A stretch of DNA of 64,000 nt from Paenibacillus rubinfantis (GCF_001486505.1 NZ_LN909066.1:600452-664451), one strand, 5' to 3'; counted from the first letter of the stretch, positions 24,446 through 33,434 are shown. Program-made: numbers and translations. Notes: generated from the sequence alone by a model not told the origin.

Positions 24446-24550
24446 CGGAATCCTCCACCCCTTTTTTCCTTATGTTGGACATTTTCTTTTCAAAACGATT
24501 ATAATTAATTTTGAATCAATAAATCCATCTGTCTAGGAGGAGAAATAAAC

Positions 24551-25072
24551 ATGGCCCAAGAACGCGCAAATGTAGCTACATTTAAAGGCAATCCACTCAC
24601 GCTGATCGGCCCGGAACTTAAGGTCGGCGATACGGCTCCGGATTTCCGCTTGAATAAAAACCTGCTGGAAGAAGCAACTCTGCAGGACTATGCCGGCAAA
24701 ATCAAACTGATCAGCGTGGTTCCATCGCTGGATACGGGCGTCTGCGACGCACAAACGCGCCGTTTCAATCAGGAAGCCGCTGGTCTTGGCGAAGATGTGG
24801 TTGTACTGACCGTCAGCGCCGATCTTCCTTTTGCCCAAGCTCGCTGGTGCGGCGCTGCCGGCGTCGACCGGGTTGTTACTCTGTCGGACTACAAGGACAA
24901 CTCTTTCGGCCAAGCCTACGGCGTACTCATCAAAGAGTTCGCGCTCGACATGCGTGCCGTGTTTGTGGTGGATAAAGACAACAAGATCCAATACGTTGAA
25001 GTCTTGAAGGAAATGACCGAGCATCCGGATTACGAAAAACCGGTGGCTGCCGTTAAAGCGCTGTTGTCTTAA
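24551..25072 (+). CDS. tpx: Thiol peroxidase (2-Cys peroxiredoxin)
   Basis: 173 residues. The peroxidatic Cys65 lies in PSLDTGVCDAQTR and the resolving Cys100 in ARWCGAAG, the spacing of atypical 2-Cys Tpx enzymes. It reduces hydrogen and alkyl peroxides using thioredoxin. The strong site CTAGGAGG precedes the ATG and a terminator follows. Confidence 0.94.
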   Translation: MAQERANVATFKGNPLTLIGPELKVGDTAPDFRLNKNLLEEATLQDYAGKIKLISVVPSLDTGVCDAQTRRFNQEAAGLGEDVVVLTVSADLPFAQARWCGAAGVDRVVTLSDYKDNSFGQAYGVLIKEFALDMRAVFVVDKDNKIQYVEVLKEMTEHPDYEKPVAAVKALLS

Positions 25073-25095
25073 TCCTGGGCTTACGGGTGCAAACG

Positions 25096-25135
25096 AAAAG
25101 CGAGTAGGAGAGGTTTCTCCCTGCTCGCTTTTGTT
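25096..25135 (+). terminator. Terminator after tpx
   Basis: AAAAGCGAG (25096-25104) pairs with CTCGCTTTT (25124-25132). It can serve both strands. Confidence 0.75.
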
Positions 25136-25154
25136 GTGTGTGGCTTAACGAAAA

Positions 25155-25553
25155 TTACATGTTTGAGGAGACCTTATGGGCCGCCAGCTTCTTGTCCAGG
25201 ACAGCGAAGAGTTGCAGGATGTTGCGGTAATTCGCGCCAAGGTCCCCCATCGATCCGCGCGTGGCCGAATAAATATCAATTGCGCTCCGAACCGGGCCAG
25301 TGGACACGATCGATACGGTAATGTCCATAACCCGACCAAGGCTGGTCCGCTTCTCCAGCGTAATCTCCCCGACGGACGGTACTTCATGCAGCACCTTATA
25401 ACCTGGGATTTTCTTCAAGGTCGAGGAGACCTCCTCCCAGCATTTCTCTTTGGATAATTGATAATATCTGGTTTTGAGTTCGGGCAACTTCGCACGGTCG
25501 CTGGTTCCTTCCTGACTGCGGAAAATGCCGGTTAACGTTCTTTTAAATGACAA
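25155..25553 (-). CDS. Conserved small protein, DUF1499-like
   Basis: About 132 residues. The C-terminal pattern IDIYSATRGSMGDLGANYRNILQLF resembles the conserved end of DUF1499 proteins (S-x-SR-x-G-x-x-D-x-G-x-N). No signal peptide. The real start is most likely a TTG at 25553: a perfect AAGGAGG lies 8 bases upstream, and that site falls inside the longer frame that begins with GTG at 25571. Function unknown. Confidence 0.6.
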   Translation of the reverse strand: MSFKRTLTGIFRSQEGTSDRAKLPELKTRYYQLSKEKCWEEVSSTLKKIPGYKVLHEVPSVGEITLEKRTSLGRVMDITVSIVSTGPVRSAIDIYSATRGSMGDLGANYRNILQLFAVLDKKLAAHKVSSNM

Positions 25554-25662
25554 CTGTCCTTCCTCCTTCACGATCCTGACCCCAATTGGGTATGCGTTTT
25601 CTTAATTCTTAGTTTAACATTCTTGGCAGACAAACAAAAGCGAGCTTGTGCATTTTGAAGCA

Positions 25663-25917
25663 AACAAAAAAGCACCTTGCCCCTTTTCTGTGACGAAAAG
25701 AGAACAAGGTGCCGTTCACATGCTAAATCATAGACCCGCCTATGCCGTCCGATTACATTATCTCGAACCTGCACCCGCAGGTGGGTGACCGCAGCGACGA
25801 GTTTGAAGTCCCCACATCCAATGGATAGGGCCTTTCAGCGGCGGCGCAATGTAGGTCTCCCGAGATAACCGTCATTGGTTCAAAATAACTGAAACCGAAA
25901 CGTACATCGCAGGACGT
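25663..25917 (-). ncRNA. Stand-alone structured RNA (6S-like candidate)
   Basis: Between two protein genes lies a unit with its own promoter and terminator on the minus strand, coding for no plausible protein. A closing stem TTATCTCG (25868-25861) pairs with CGAGATAA (25765-25758 region). Inside are a GCCGC/GCGGT stem and a terminal hairpin with an ATT loop around CTATCC/GGATG. CGTCC near the 5' end can pair with GGACG near the 3' end. The length (about 190 bases plus terminator) and long imperfect rod suit 6S RNA, but the sequence could not be matched to a family by eye. Confidence 0.5.
25665..25712 (-). terminator. Terminator of the structured RNA
   Basis: On the minus strand GCACCTTG and CAAGGTGC form the stem around an inner CTTTTC/GAAAAG hairpin; TTTTTTG follows. 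Confidence 0.75.
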
Positions 25918-25923
25918 AAACCT

Positions 25924-25952
25924 ATTATACGGCTTTGTTAAGCAAATGTAAA
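25924..25952 (-). promoter_or_regulatory. Promoter of the structured RNA
   Basis: Minus strand: TTTACA (25952-25947), a 17-base spacer, TATAAT (25929-25924). The predicted start is near 25917. Confidence 0.7.
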
Positions 25953-25992
25953 CTCAGCGGGCAAGGAAAATGCTGGAAAATAATGTTGTTAA

Positions 25993-26799
25993 TCAATCCT
26001 TCTCTTTCTCCTCGCTCGTTGGCAAATCAAGGGCCATATCCTCGTCGTCCTGTTCGGTGCTGCTGACACTAGTCGAATCATCGGCTTGACGCATCCGCTC
26101 GACCTTCTCCTGGATTTTGTTATAAGCGATGTAGAAGTTGTAGAACGCAACGAAAGCGGTTAAGCTCCCGAACCCGAAGAAAATCAGCCAGCCAAAGCGC
26201 AGGGTTAGAAATCCAAGTACGCCGGCGCAAATCAACGTGGATAAAGTCCGGAACGGCCGAAGAATCGTAAACAGGATCGCATTCTTAATCAGCTGCACCG
26301 CACCCAGATGGTAATGGGATACCAGCGAGAAGAAGTTAAACAAAGACAGGAACAGGATTAACAGGAAGAACAGCATAATCATGCCGATCATCTGCAGGTT
26401 GTTCATTTGATTCATGTAGACTTCATAATCGACATACATAATCGCGAACAGAAGCGTATAGAAAATGCCGCCGATCATACTCTGCTTGTAGTTTTCCTTG
26501 TATCCTTTGAAATAGACTTTAATGATACTCAAGTCACTTTCACCCATCACCCATTTCCGGGTCACAGAAAATAAAGCGGCCGTTGCTGGAAACAGTGTAA
26601 ACGGTGCCAAAATGCCCATAACCCAAATCGTCAGCGTCTCCGGCTGAGGCGTCGGCGATTGCAGCACCAACAGCAGCTTCATCGCCAACACGATCATAAA
26701 GGGCGATGAGCACAACAGCCACAACAGATTGCTGCCGGCGATCCGCATAATCCATTCGGTGATTCTATAAAATCCGCCCATAAAACCTTTGTATTCCAA
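25993..26799 (-). CDS. DUF624/YesL-family membrane protein
   Basis: About 268 residues with five to six hydrophobic helices; the N-terminus (EYKGFMGGFYRITEWIMRIAGSNLLWLL) is the YesL/DUF624 signature. The C-terminal 45 residues are acidic and probably cytoplasmic. YesL proteins often lie beside sugar transport genes; none is adjacent here. A TTG at 26799 is taken as start: AGAGGGGA lies about 7 bases before it, whereas the TTG at 26817 lies upstream of that site. Confidence 0.85.
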   Translation of the reverse strand: MEYKGFMGGFYRITEWIMRIAGSNLLWLLCSSPFMIVLAMKLLLVLQSPTPQPETLTIWVMGILAPFTLFPATAALFSVTRKWVMGESDLSIIKVYFKGYKENYKQSMIGGIFYTLLFAIMYVDYEVYMNQMNNLQMIGMIMLFFLLILFLSLFNFFSLVSHYHLGAVQLIKNAILFTILRPFRTLSTLICAGVLGFLTLRFGWLIFFGFGSLTAFVAFYNFYIAYNKIQEKVERMRQADDSTSVSSTEQDDEDMALDLPTSEEKEKD

Positions 26800-26986
26800 G
26801 TAAAGTTCCCCTCTCAAGCATTGTATAGTGCAATAGCTCTGCCTATATTAACTATACATGATTCGTCCAGCTCGTTCCAGCGCCTAATTTGCGCCGCCAT
26901 GGGTAAGCGTCTAATCTTAGAGGGCCTCTGTGCCATAGTATATACCGTAACTTCAAAACATCAACATCATCAAAGGAGGTTATCAC

Positions 26987-27088
26987 ATGTCCGGTGTAGG
27001 ATATGGCGGAGGTTTCTGGACCTCTACGGGTACGATTCTGGTATTGTTCATTCTGCTCGTTATCGTGAGCCGTACGATCCTTCTGTAA
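26987..27088 (+). CDS. YjcZ-family small sporulation-type membrane protein
   Basis: 33 residues: MSGVGYGGGFWTSTGT then a hydrophobic helix (ILVLFILLVIVSRTILL). It is close to the protein at 450-545 (shared LVLFILLVIVSRT). AAAGGAGG lies 7 bases upstream and a strong terminator follows. It sits between the DUF624 gene and cshA with no functional link evident. Confidence 0.82.
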   Translation: MSGVGYGGGFWTSTGTILVLFILLVIVSRTILL

Positions 27089-27095
27089 TGAACAA

Positions 27096-27132
27096 CAAAG
27101 AAGACGGAGATGCCTCCGTCTTCTTTTTTTTG
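27096..27132. terminator. Bidirectional terminator between YjcZ-type gene and cshA
   Basis: AAGAAGACGGAG and CTCCGTCTTCTT form a perfect 12-bp stem followed by eight T on the plus strand. Confidence 0.85.
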
Positions 27133-27150
27133 TCCTATGAACGCCCCGTC

Positions 27151-28728
27151 TTAATTGTCAAACGAGGAGTTGGAGTTGTCATTGTATTTCGACGGTCTGC
27201 GCTCCCCGCCGCCCGAGCCGGTGCGCGGCTTGCGGTCGGAGGAACGGTAGGAATCGCGACCGCTGTCGCGGTTATACCCGCCGCCTTTGCTGTAACCCCC
27301 GCGGCCGCCTTGGGAGTCGCGACGGTAACCTCCACCGCCGCCGCGGTTGCCGTAACCCGATGGCTTCCGGCCGCTGGAACGGATATCCGGATTGCGGCGT
27401 TTCACGCGAATCGGCTCTTCCGGTGTGAGCTCGACGTTAGTCTTCTCATTCTTATCGCCGGTGATCAGCTTAAATGCAGCTGCCAGCAGGTTCACCGAAT
27501 CGTATTGTTCCAGCAATTGGATCGCAATGCCTTTGTTTTCGTTCAGCTCCCCGTTCTCTACGAGTTCGATCAAGCGTTCCGCAATGATGCGTTGCTTGCC
27601 TTCGATCGCTTCAGCGATGCTTGGCAGCGGCTTGCGGGCGATCTTATGGCGCGTAATCCGCTCGATAAAGCGCAAATGATCGATCTCACGCGGCGTCACG
27701 AAGGACCAGGCCGCCCCTTCTTTGCCGGCACGACCGGTACGGCCGATCCGGTGTACATAGCTTTCCGGATCCTGCGGCAGGTCGAAGTTCACGACGTGGG
27801 TAACGCCGGAGACGTCCAAACCACGTGCGGCCACGTCAGTGGCAACCAGAACGTCGATGCTGCCGTCACGGAATTTGCGCATCACGTTATCGCGCTGGTT
27901 CTGCGACAAGTCGCCGTGCAGGCCATCGGCGGAATAACCTTGCTTCTGCAGAGCTTCGGACAATTCGTCAACCCGGCGTTTCGTCCGGCCGAATACGATG
28001 GCCAGCTCGGGGGACTCCATGTCCAGCAAACGAGTCAAAGCGTCGAATTTTTGACGTTCATGCACCTCGATATAAGCTTGGTCAATCAACGGCGCGCTGA
28101 CTTGTTTAGGAATCACGGACACATGCTCCGGATCTTTCAGGAACTGCTGAGCCAGCTTCTGGATATTCGCCGGCATCGTTGCGGAGAACAACATCGTTTG
28201 ACGTGCTTCTGGAACCAGCTTCAGGATCGACTGAATGTCGTCCATAAAGCCCATGTCGAGCATTTCATCCGCTTCATCGAGTACGACGGTTTGCACATCG
28301 TCAAGCTTGATCGTTTTCCGGTTAATGTGGTCAAGTAAACGGCCCGGCGTACCGATAATAATCTGAGGCTTCTTCTTTAATGCGCGAATTTGGCGTACGA
28401 TGTCTTGTCCGCCGTAAATGGGAAGAGAACGTGTGCCTTTAAAGCGCGAGAGCTTACCGATTTCTTCGGCGACCTGAATGGCCAACTCCCGGGTTGGGGT
28501 CATAATCAACGCAACGATGCGATCTTCTTCCTTGGGGATTTTGTTGATGAGCGGCAGACCGAAGGCTGCGGTCTTCCCGGTCCCGGTCTGGGCTTGCCCG
28601 ATCATATCGCGTCCTGTCATCGCGATCGGAATCGATTTAGCCTGAATCGGCGTTGCTTCTTCAAATCCAAGTTCCGTAATAGCTTGCAATACTTTAGGCT
28701 CTAGGCCGAAATCTGCAAATGTGTTCAA
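27151..28728 (-). CDS. cshA: DEAD-box RNA helicase, CshA type
   Basis: 525 residues. The Q motif (FADFGLEPKVLQAITELGFEEATPIQ), Walker A AQTGTGKT, VLDEADEML, SAT, and HRIGRTGRAG form the two RecA-like domains (1-370). The C-terminal tail from about 430 is a Gly/Arg/Ser/Tyr-rich RGG-like region (GGYRRDSQGGRGGYSKGGG). It unwinds structured RNA, working with the degradosome and in cold growth. A likely promoter with extended -10 (TGCTATAAT, 28939-28931) gives a leader near 195 bases containing a GTTTTGA/TCAAAAC hairpin (28799-28818). Confidence 0.92.
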   Translation of the reverse strand: MNTFADFGLEPKVLQAITELGFEEATPIQAKSIPIAMTGRDMIGQAQTGTGKTAAFGLPLINKIPKEEDRIVALIMTPTRELAIQVAEEIGKLSRFKGTRSLPIYGGQDIVRQIRALKKKPQIIIGTPGRLLDHINRKTIKLDDVQTVVLDEADEMLDMGFMDDIQSILKLVPEARQTMLFSATMPANIQKLAQQFLKDPEHVSVIPKQVSAPLIDQAYIEVHERQKFDALTRLLDMESPELAIVFGRTKRRVDELSEALQKQGYSADGLHGDLSQNQRDNVMRKFRDGSIDVLVATDVAARGLDVSGVTHVVNFDLPQDPESYVHRIGRTGRAGKEGAAWSFVTPREIDHLRFIERITRHKIARKPLPSIAEAIEGKQRIIAERLIELVENGELNENKGIAIQLLEQYDSVNLLAAAFKLITGDKNEKTNVELTPEEPIRVKRRNPDIRSSGRKPSGYGNRGGGGGYRRDSQGGRGGYSKGGGYNRDSGRDSYRSSDRKPRTGSGGGERRPSKYNDNSNSSFDN

Positions 28729-29005
28729 TGTATCATACTCCTTCTATATAGTGGACATTCCACCGGCTTAACGGTATTCTTAAGTAGCGTTTAGTCCTGT
28801 TTTGATCACGCTCAAAACTGACCTTGGACTCTCGCTTCAAACGTTTATAGGCTGTCCAATCTGCCTGTAAATTTTACATAGGTCTAGCATGAAAAATGGA
28901 AAAGAGTACCTACTCAAGAATATCTCAAACATTATAGCACAAAACCTAAATGGAATACCAGCAAGCAGGTTGGGATACTTCCTTTATTTTCGTGAGGTGA
29001 AAATT

Positions 29006-29833
29006 TTGTTGAAGGAAATCAGAAATGCCGTAGTTATTGTACTCGGGGCAGCGATGATCGCCGCGGGTTTCAATCTGTTCCTCGTGCCGCTCCATTTGCT
29101 CAGCGGCGGAGTTTCGGGTTTGGCGATGCTAACCGCCTACTTCTCTCCACTGAGCATCAGTACGATGTACTTAGCTTATAACGTGCCGTTGTTGATCGCC
29201 GGCCTATTTTTGCTGGGGAGACGGTTTATCGGATTAAGCATCCTGTCGGTCGCCGCCACGACCTGGTTGATCGTCCTGATCCCAACCCCGGACAAGCTGC
29301 TGTCGTCGGATACCCTGCTCTCCGCGGTATTTGGCGGCGTGCTGGTCGGCATCGGCAGCGGCATCTCGTTCCGCGTCGGCGGATCGTCCGGCGGCTTCGA
29401 CATCGTGGGTTCGATCGTAACCCGCTTCCGCGACTTCCCGGTCGGCAATGTGATCGTCGGAATGAACGGCATCGTCATATTGGCAATGGGGTATCTCGAA
29501 GGGAATTGGGATCTCGCTTTGGCTTCGATGGTATCGATCTACATTACCGGCAAAGTCGTTGACCTGATCCATATCAGCCACATCAAAGTGACGTTATTTA
29601 TTATCACCAACCACACGGAAGCGATGCTCGAACGGCTGCTGACGCTGCCCCGCGGGGTGACGTTGATCAAAACCCAAGGCGCTTTTTCTCACAAGGAAAA
29701 AGATATGTTGATGACCGTCACGACCCGGTATGAACTAGCGGAACTGCGGGAGATCATTAAGCAAACCGACCCCAGTGCGTTCGTCAATATTGTGGAAACG
29801 GTGGGAGTTATGGGCTCATTTCGCCGTCGTTAA
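29006..29833 (+). CDS. YitT-family membrane protein (DUF2179)
   Basis: About 275 residues. Five hydrophobic helices (VVIVLGAAMIAAGFNLFLVPL, LSGGVSGLAMLTAY and others) and a C-terminal DUF2179 domain (RGVTLIKTQGAFSHKEKDMLMTVTTRYELAELREII). The family may transport or regulate; function is unproven. TTG at 29006 is chosen since GAGGTG lies 6 bases upstream; the ATG at 28889 has no ribosome site and overlaps the cshA promoter region. Confidence 0.85.
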   Translation: MLKEIRNAVVIVLGAAMIAAGFNLFLVPLHLLSGGVSGLAMLTAYFSPLSISTMYLAYNVPLLIAGLFLLGRRFIGLSILSVAATTWLIVLIPTPDKLLSSDTLLSAVFGGVLVGIGSGISFRVGGSSGGFDIVGSIVTRFRDFPVGNVIVGMNGIVILAMGYLEGNWDLALASMVSIYITGKVVDLIHISHIKVTLFIITNHTEAMLERLLTLPRGVTLIKTQGAFSHKEKDMLMTVTTRYELAELREIIKQTDPSAFVNIVETVGVMGSFRRR

Positions 29834-29844
29834 GCGTTTTCTTG

Positions 29845-29882
29845 AAAGAAGCGGCCGTTTTCAAACGGCTGCTTCTTTGTTA
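29845..29882 (+). terminator. Terminator after YitT gene
   Basis: AAAGAAGCGGCCGTTT pairs with AAACGGCTGCTTCTTT, followed by GTT. Confidence 0.75.
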
Positions 29883-30004
29883 TAATAATCACAGCGGTTC
29901 CTATATAACTTTATAGGGTTCAGCTTTACCCCGTATTTCACAGGCTTTTTGCTTTTCCGATTTAGGATTGATTCCGCAGTGAATAAATCTGAAAGGAAAG
30001 GGTG

Positions 30005-30211
30005 ATGGATGTGGAAATGGAAATGGAAACGGTAAAACTGGAACAGATCGTGAAGAAGTGGTTCCCGGATATGCTGCCATTTCTGAACCAAAGGGAACTG
30101 AATTCGACGATCCTCCTCCGGGATGGCCTGACCATCTTGGAACCGCAGGACGCGCTGGAGATTATTCAATTCAGCATCTGCGAGCATCAAAACTCAGCGT
30201 TTCTTCATTAA
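30005..30211 (+). CDS. Small acidic protein of unknown function
   Basis: 68 residues (MDVEMEMETVKLEQIVKKWF...). It is soluble and helical, with no recognised domain. The repeated GAAATGGA gives EMEME at the N-terminus. AAAGGA lies about 8 bases before the ATG at 30005 and a strong terminator follows, so it is probably a real monocistronic gene. Confidence 0.55.
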   Translation: MDVEMEMETVKLEQIVKKWFPDMLPFLNQRELNSTILLRDGLTILEPQDALEIIQFSICEHQNSAFLH

Positions 30212-30236
30212 ATATGTAACGCTTTCAAGCAGGACG

Positions 30237-30277
30237 AAGTCGTTTCTTTTGCCCCGGCAAAGGAAACGACTTTTTTG
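30237..30277 (+). terminator. Terminator after the small acidic protein gene
   Basis: AAGTCGTTTCTTTTGCC pairs with GGCAAAGGAAACGACTT and is followed by a T run. Confidence 0.8.
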
Positions 30278-30389
30278 TGCATTTTTCTATGAAACTCTGA
30301 AACTTTTTACCAATTGTGACATTCCTGTTCCTTCTGAGGGCCGTTCTTCCGATATAATAAGTGGCGAGTGCAAACAAGGGAGAGATATC

Positions 30390-31577
30390 ATGAACATCAT
30401 CTGGACACTACTACTTCTGGCCTTGAGTACGGGCAGCGGAGCTGCGCCGCAGGAGCAAGCCGCGGGGAACGAGCCGGCGAACTCCATGATGGCCTCGGTG
30501 GCTCACACCTTCTCGGTGAATCTAGCGGAAGGACGCCTGGAAAATCCTATCAAACCTTCAGAGTTGAAGGTAGATCCGCAGGTCGATGCCCCCAAAGTCA
30601 AAGGCATTTATGTCACAGCTTATAGCGCCGGGGGATCCCGGATGGAGCAGTTGGTCGATCTTGTCGACAAGACCGAACTGAATGCGATGGTTATCGACAT
30701 CAAGGATGATCTGGGATATATCACCTACAAGACGGATAATCCCGAGCTGAAGGAATGGGGCAAACCGCAACCGTTCATTCGCGACATCAACGCGTTAATG
30801 GCCCGTTTGGAGAAGCATGATATTTATCCGATTGCCCGGATCGTGGTGTTTAAGGATACGATTCTGGCCAAGAAGCATCCGGAGCTCTCGTTCCGCCACA
30901 AGGACGGATCCGTGTGGAGCAACGGCAAGGGAGACAGCTTCGTGAATCCCTACAGCAAAGAGGTCTGGGATTATAATATCGCCATTGCCAAGGAAGCGGC
31001 CAAACTTGGCTTTAAGGAAATCCAATTCGACTACGTGCGATTCCCGGAAGGTTTCGAGAAACGGGCAGACAGTCTGAACTATACGAAAAATGAGATGAGC
31101 CGCGTCGACGCTGTCTCCTCCTTTGTCAAATATGCCAAGGATGAGCTGGAGCCGTTAGGCATCCGGGTTTCCGTAGATATTTTTGGATATGCGGCATCAG
31201 TTCCTGCTGCCGAAGGGATTGGTCAGGACTTCGTGAAGATCTCCGATAACGTCGACGTCATTTGTCCGATGATCTATCCAAGCCATTACACCACCGGTTG
31301 GTTTAACGCCAAAGATCCCGATAAAGCCCCGTACCAGACGATCAAGGGTGCGGTGAAGGATACGCAAACCAAGCTCTCGGAACTAGGCGATACGCAGCCG
31401 ATCATTCGGCCGTGGATTCAAGACTTCACCGCCAGTTGGCTGGGAAGCGGTCACTATATTAAATACGGCAAGCACGAAGTGGAAGAACAAATTCGGGCGC
31501 TGAAGGAAATGAACGTGGATGAGTTTCTACTGTGGAACGCTACCAACCGTTATACTTCTGACGTCGATTATGAATAA
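30390..31577 (+). CDS. Secreted putative glycoside hydrolase, DUF4015 family
   Basis: 395 residues. A signal peptide (MNIIWTLLLLALSTGSGAAP) is followed by a spacer and a TIM-barrel-like DUF4015 domain from about residue 70: KGIYVTAYSAG, AMVIDIKDDLGYITY, FKEIQFDYVRFPEGF and VDVICPMIYPSHY. Acidic residues in DFDYVRFPE-like and ICPMIYPS positions resemble GH13/GH20-type catalytic strands. Likely acts on a surface or environmental polysaccharide. The ATG at 30390 has GGGAGAG upstream; the longer frame from 30249 starts inside the terminator. Confidence 0.85.
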   Translation: MNIIWTLLLLALSTGSGAAPQEQAAGNEPANSMMASVAHTFSVNLAEGRLENPIKPSELKVDPQVDAPKVKGIYVTAYSAGGSRMEQLVDLVDKTELNAMVIDIKDDLGYITYKTDNPELKEWGKPQPFIRDINALMARLEKHDIYPIARIVVFKDTILAKKHPELSFRHKDGSVWSNGKGDSFVNPYSKEVWDYNIAIAKEAAKLGFKEIQFDYVRFPEGFEKRADSLNYTKNEMSRVDAVSSFVKYAKDELEPLGIRVSVDIFGYAASVPAAEGIGQDFVKISDNVDVICPMIYPSHYTTGWFNAKDPDKAPYQTIKGAVKDTQTKLSELGDTQPIIRPWIQDFTASWLGSGHYIKYGKHEVEEQIRALKEMNVDEFLLWNATNRYTSDVDYE

Positions 31578-31596
31578 TAAAGCTACACCGCTGATC

Positions 31597-31626
31597 AAAC
31601 CCGGGCCTTCCGCCCGGGTTTGGTTT
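31597..31626 (+). terminator. Terminator after DUF4015 gene
   Basis: AAACCCGGGC (31597-31606) pairs perfectly with GCCCGGGTTT (31612-31621); the T run is interrupted by G. Confidence 0.65.
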
Positions 31627-31673
31627 GGCTTATACGTAAAGTTACCCTTTGATGATCGGAGTTAAGTTCGCAT

Positions 31674-33047
31674 ATGAATCAGACCTATACGTTAAAGCAA
31701 AAGTACGGACAATTTTTACGCATTTTGATCCCGATCCTGGTCACCCAGGTGACGATGTCTTTGATGACATTCTTCGATACGATGATGTCCGGTCATGCCA
31801 GCCCAGCCGACCTGGCGGGCACAGCGATCGGTTCAAGCCTGTGGATTCCGGTGCAGACCGGACTCAGCGGCATTCTGATGGGCATTACGCCGATCGTTTC
31901 GCAATTGGTTGGCGCTGGCCAGAAAAATAAAGTGGGCTATCACGTCATCCAGGCCATCTGGTTGTCGATTGCCGTGAGTCTGGTCGTGCTGCTCGCCGGC
32001 GCGTTATCGGTCTCTCCTCTGCTAAATACGATGAATCTGGAGCCCAAGGTCCATCATGTTGCGTTATATTTCCTGGTGGCGATTTCCACGGGAATTGTCC
32101 CTTTGTTTGGATATATCGTGCTGCGCTCATTTATCGATGCATTGGGGCAAACGCGAATTTCCATGATGATCACGCTGATCTCACTCCCGTTAAACGTAGG
32201 GGCCGGGTACCTGCTTATTTTTGGACGCGGCGGCTTCCCTCGTCTCGGCGGTATCGGTTCCGGGATCGCTACGGCTTTTACGTACTGGTGCATCTTTCTG
32301 ATCGCCTTGTGGATCGTGCATCGGCAAGAACCGTTCGCCTCGTATGGCGTGTTCCGCAAGCTGCACCGCATCTCGCTGGTCAAATGGCGCGAGCTGATGA
32401 ATCTGGGCGTGCCGATCGGCTTCGCCATCTTCTTCGAAACGGCGGTCTTCGCCGCCGTGACGCTGCTGATGAGCCGATTCGACACGCTGACGATCGCCGC
32501 TCACCAAGCGGCGAACAATTTCGCTTCAACGCTTTATATGATCCCGCTGAGCATCTGCTTGGCGCTGACGATCCTCGTCGGTTTCGAGACGGGCGCTTCC
32601 CGGCTGAAGGATGCCCGGCAATACGCAGCCCTAGGCATCGGAACCGCTGCGGTCCTGGCTTTGGTGACCGCCGTTCTGCTGATGGTGTTCCGCCAGGGCG
32701 TTGCGCAGCTTTATTCAAGCGAACCCGAGGTGGTCGCGTTGATCAAGCATTTTCTGGTGTTCGCAATCTTCTTTCAGATGTCCGATGCCATCGCGACGCC
32801 AACGCAAGGCGTGCTGCGCGGGTATAAAGACGTGAGCCCCGGCTTCTGGATCTCCCTGTTGGCCTATTGGATCATCGGGCTGCCGCTGGGGTTCGCCTTG
32901 GCCAACTACACGCCGCAAGGCCCTTACGGCTATTGGGTTGGGCTGATTACCGGCCTGGCCGTCGCCGCCGTCTTGTTGCTGTATCGCCTGGTTGTGATTC
33001 AGCGCCGCCTGGGTAGCCGCCAAGTCCTTCCGGCGAACGCGCCGTAA
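31674..33047 (+). CDS. MATE-family efflux transporter
   Basis: 457 residues, about 12 transmembrane helices in two homologous halves. Typical N-lobe sequence: ILIPILVTQVTMSLMTFFDTMMSGHASPADLAG. It exports cationic drugs or metabolites using Na+ or H+. Expressed as a single gene and closed by a terminator. The GGAG site lies rather far (about 13 bases) from the ATG. Confidence 0.9.
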   Translation: MNQTYTLKQKYGQFLRILIPILVTQVTMSLMTFFDTMMSGHASPADLAGTAIGSSLWIPVQTGLSGILMGITPIVSQLVGAGQKNKVGYHVIQAIWLSIAVSLVVLLAGALSVSPLLNTMNLEPKVHHVALYFLVAISTGIVPLFGYIVLRSFIDALGQTRISMMITLISLPLNVGAGYLLIFGRGGFPRLGGIGSGIATAFTYWCIFLIALWIVHRQEPFASYGVFRKLHRISLVKWRELMNLGVPIGFAIFFETAVFAAVTLLMSRFDTLTIAAHQAANNFASTLYMIPLSICLALTILVGFETGASRLKDARQYAALGIGTAAVLALVTAVLLMVFRQGVAQLYSSEPEVVALIKHFLVFAIFFQMSDAIATPTQGVLRGYKDVSPGFWISLLAYWIIGLPLGFALANYTPQGPYGYWVGLITGLAVAAVLLLYRLVVIQRRLGSRQVLPANAP

Positions 33048-33054
33048 CCATAGC

Positions 33055-33094
33055 GAAGCCCGTGGCCGGGAGGGGTCACGGGCTTCTTCTTTTT
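33055..33094. terminator. Terminator between MATE and DUF3906 genes
   Basis: GAAGCCCGTG (33055-33064) pairs with CACGGGCTTC (33077-33086), followed by a T-rich run; serves convergent genes. Confidence 0.8.
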
Positions 33095-33308
33095 AGCTTA
33101 GCTCACTGCCGATAGCAACCACGTACCCCGCCCCGGGGACAATCCGCTTCTTCTCCACGATCGTCAGCTCCTTAACCGCGGGTGCGGGCAACACCTGCCG
33201 CTGCAAATGTTCCTCAGCCGCAGCAAACGCCTGCTCCTCTCCTTCGGCGGCGATAACGATCACGAACGGACCGGCGGAGGTGTCGGCCTCCAAACGATAC
33301 AGGTACAT
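33093..33308 (-). CDS. DUF3906-family protein
   Basis: 71 residues: MYLYRLEADTSAGPFVIVIAAEGEEQAFAAAEEHLQ... ending with VEKKRIVPGAGYVV. The pattern matches small DUF3906 proteins of Bacillales. The ATG at 33308 has GAGGAGG 7 bases upstream. Function unknown. Confidence 0.8.
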   Translation of the reverse strand: MYLYRLEADTSAGPFVIVIAAEGEEQAFAAAEEHLQRQVLPAPAVKELTIVEKKRIVPGAGYVVAIGSELS

Positions 33309-33393
33309 GCGAGTTCCTCCTCTGATCCCGTAGTTCAACTTATTATAGCAAAATCCCGTGTCGCTGAACGCCTTTACCTTGATGCCAACAGAG

Positions 33394-33434
33394 AAAAGGC
33401 AACCTCCCCCTGTGATCCGGGTTTAGCTGCCTTT
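33394..33434 (-). terminator. Terminator of the sulfonate operon
   Basis: Minus strand: AAAGGCA pairs with TGCCTTT across a 26-base internal hairpin and is followed by TCTC. It lies just beyond the binding-protein stop. Confidence 0.5.

Noticed and set aside
25568..25774. 68-residue minus-strand frame within the structured RNA
   Set aside because: It lies across the closing stem and terminator, and has no ribosome site.
26821..28338. Long 505-residue plus-strand reading frame
   Set aside because: It is antisense to the well-supported cshA gene, runs through the YjcZ-type gene and terminator, and its protein has no domain structure.
28889..29005. N-terminal extension of the YitT protein from ATG 28889
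   Set aside because: No ribosome site upstream, no homology in the extension, and it crosses the cshA promoter region.
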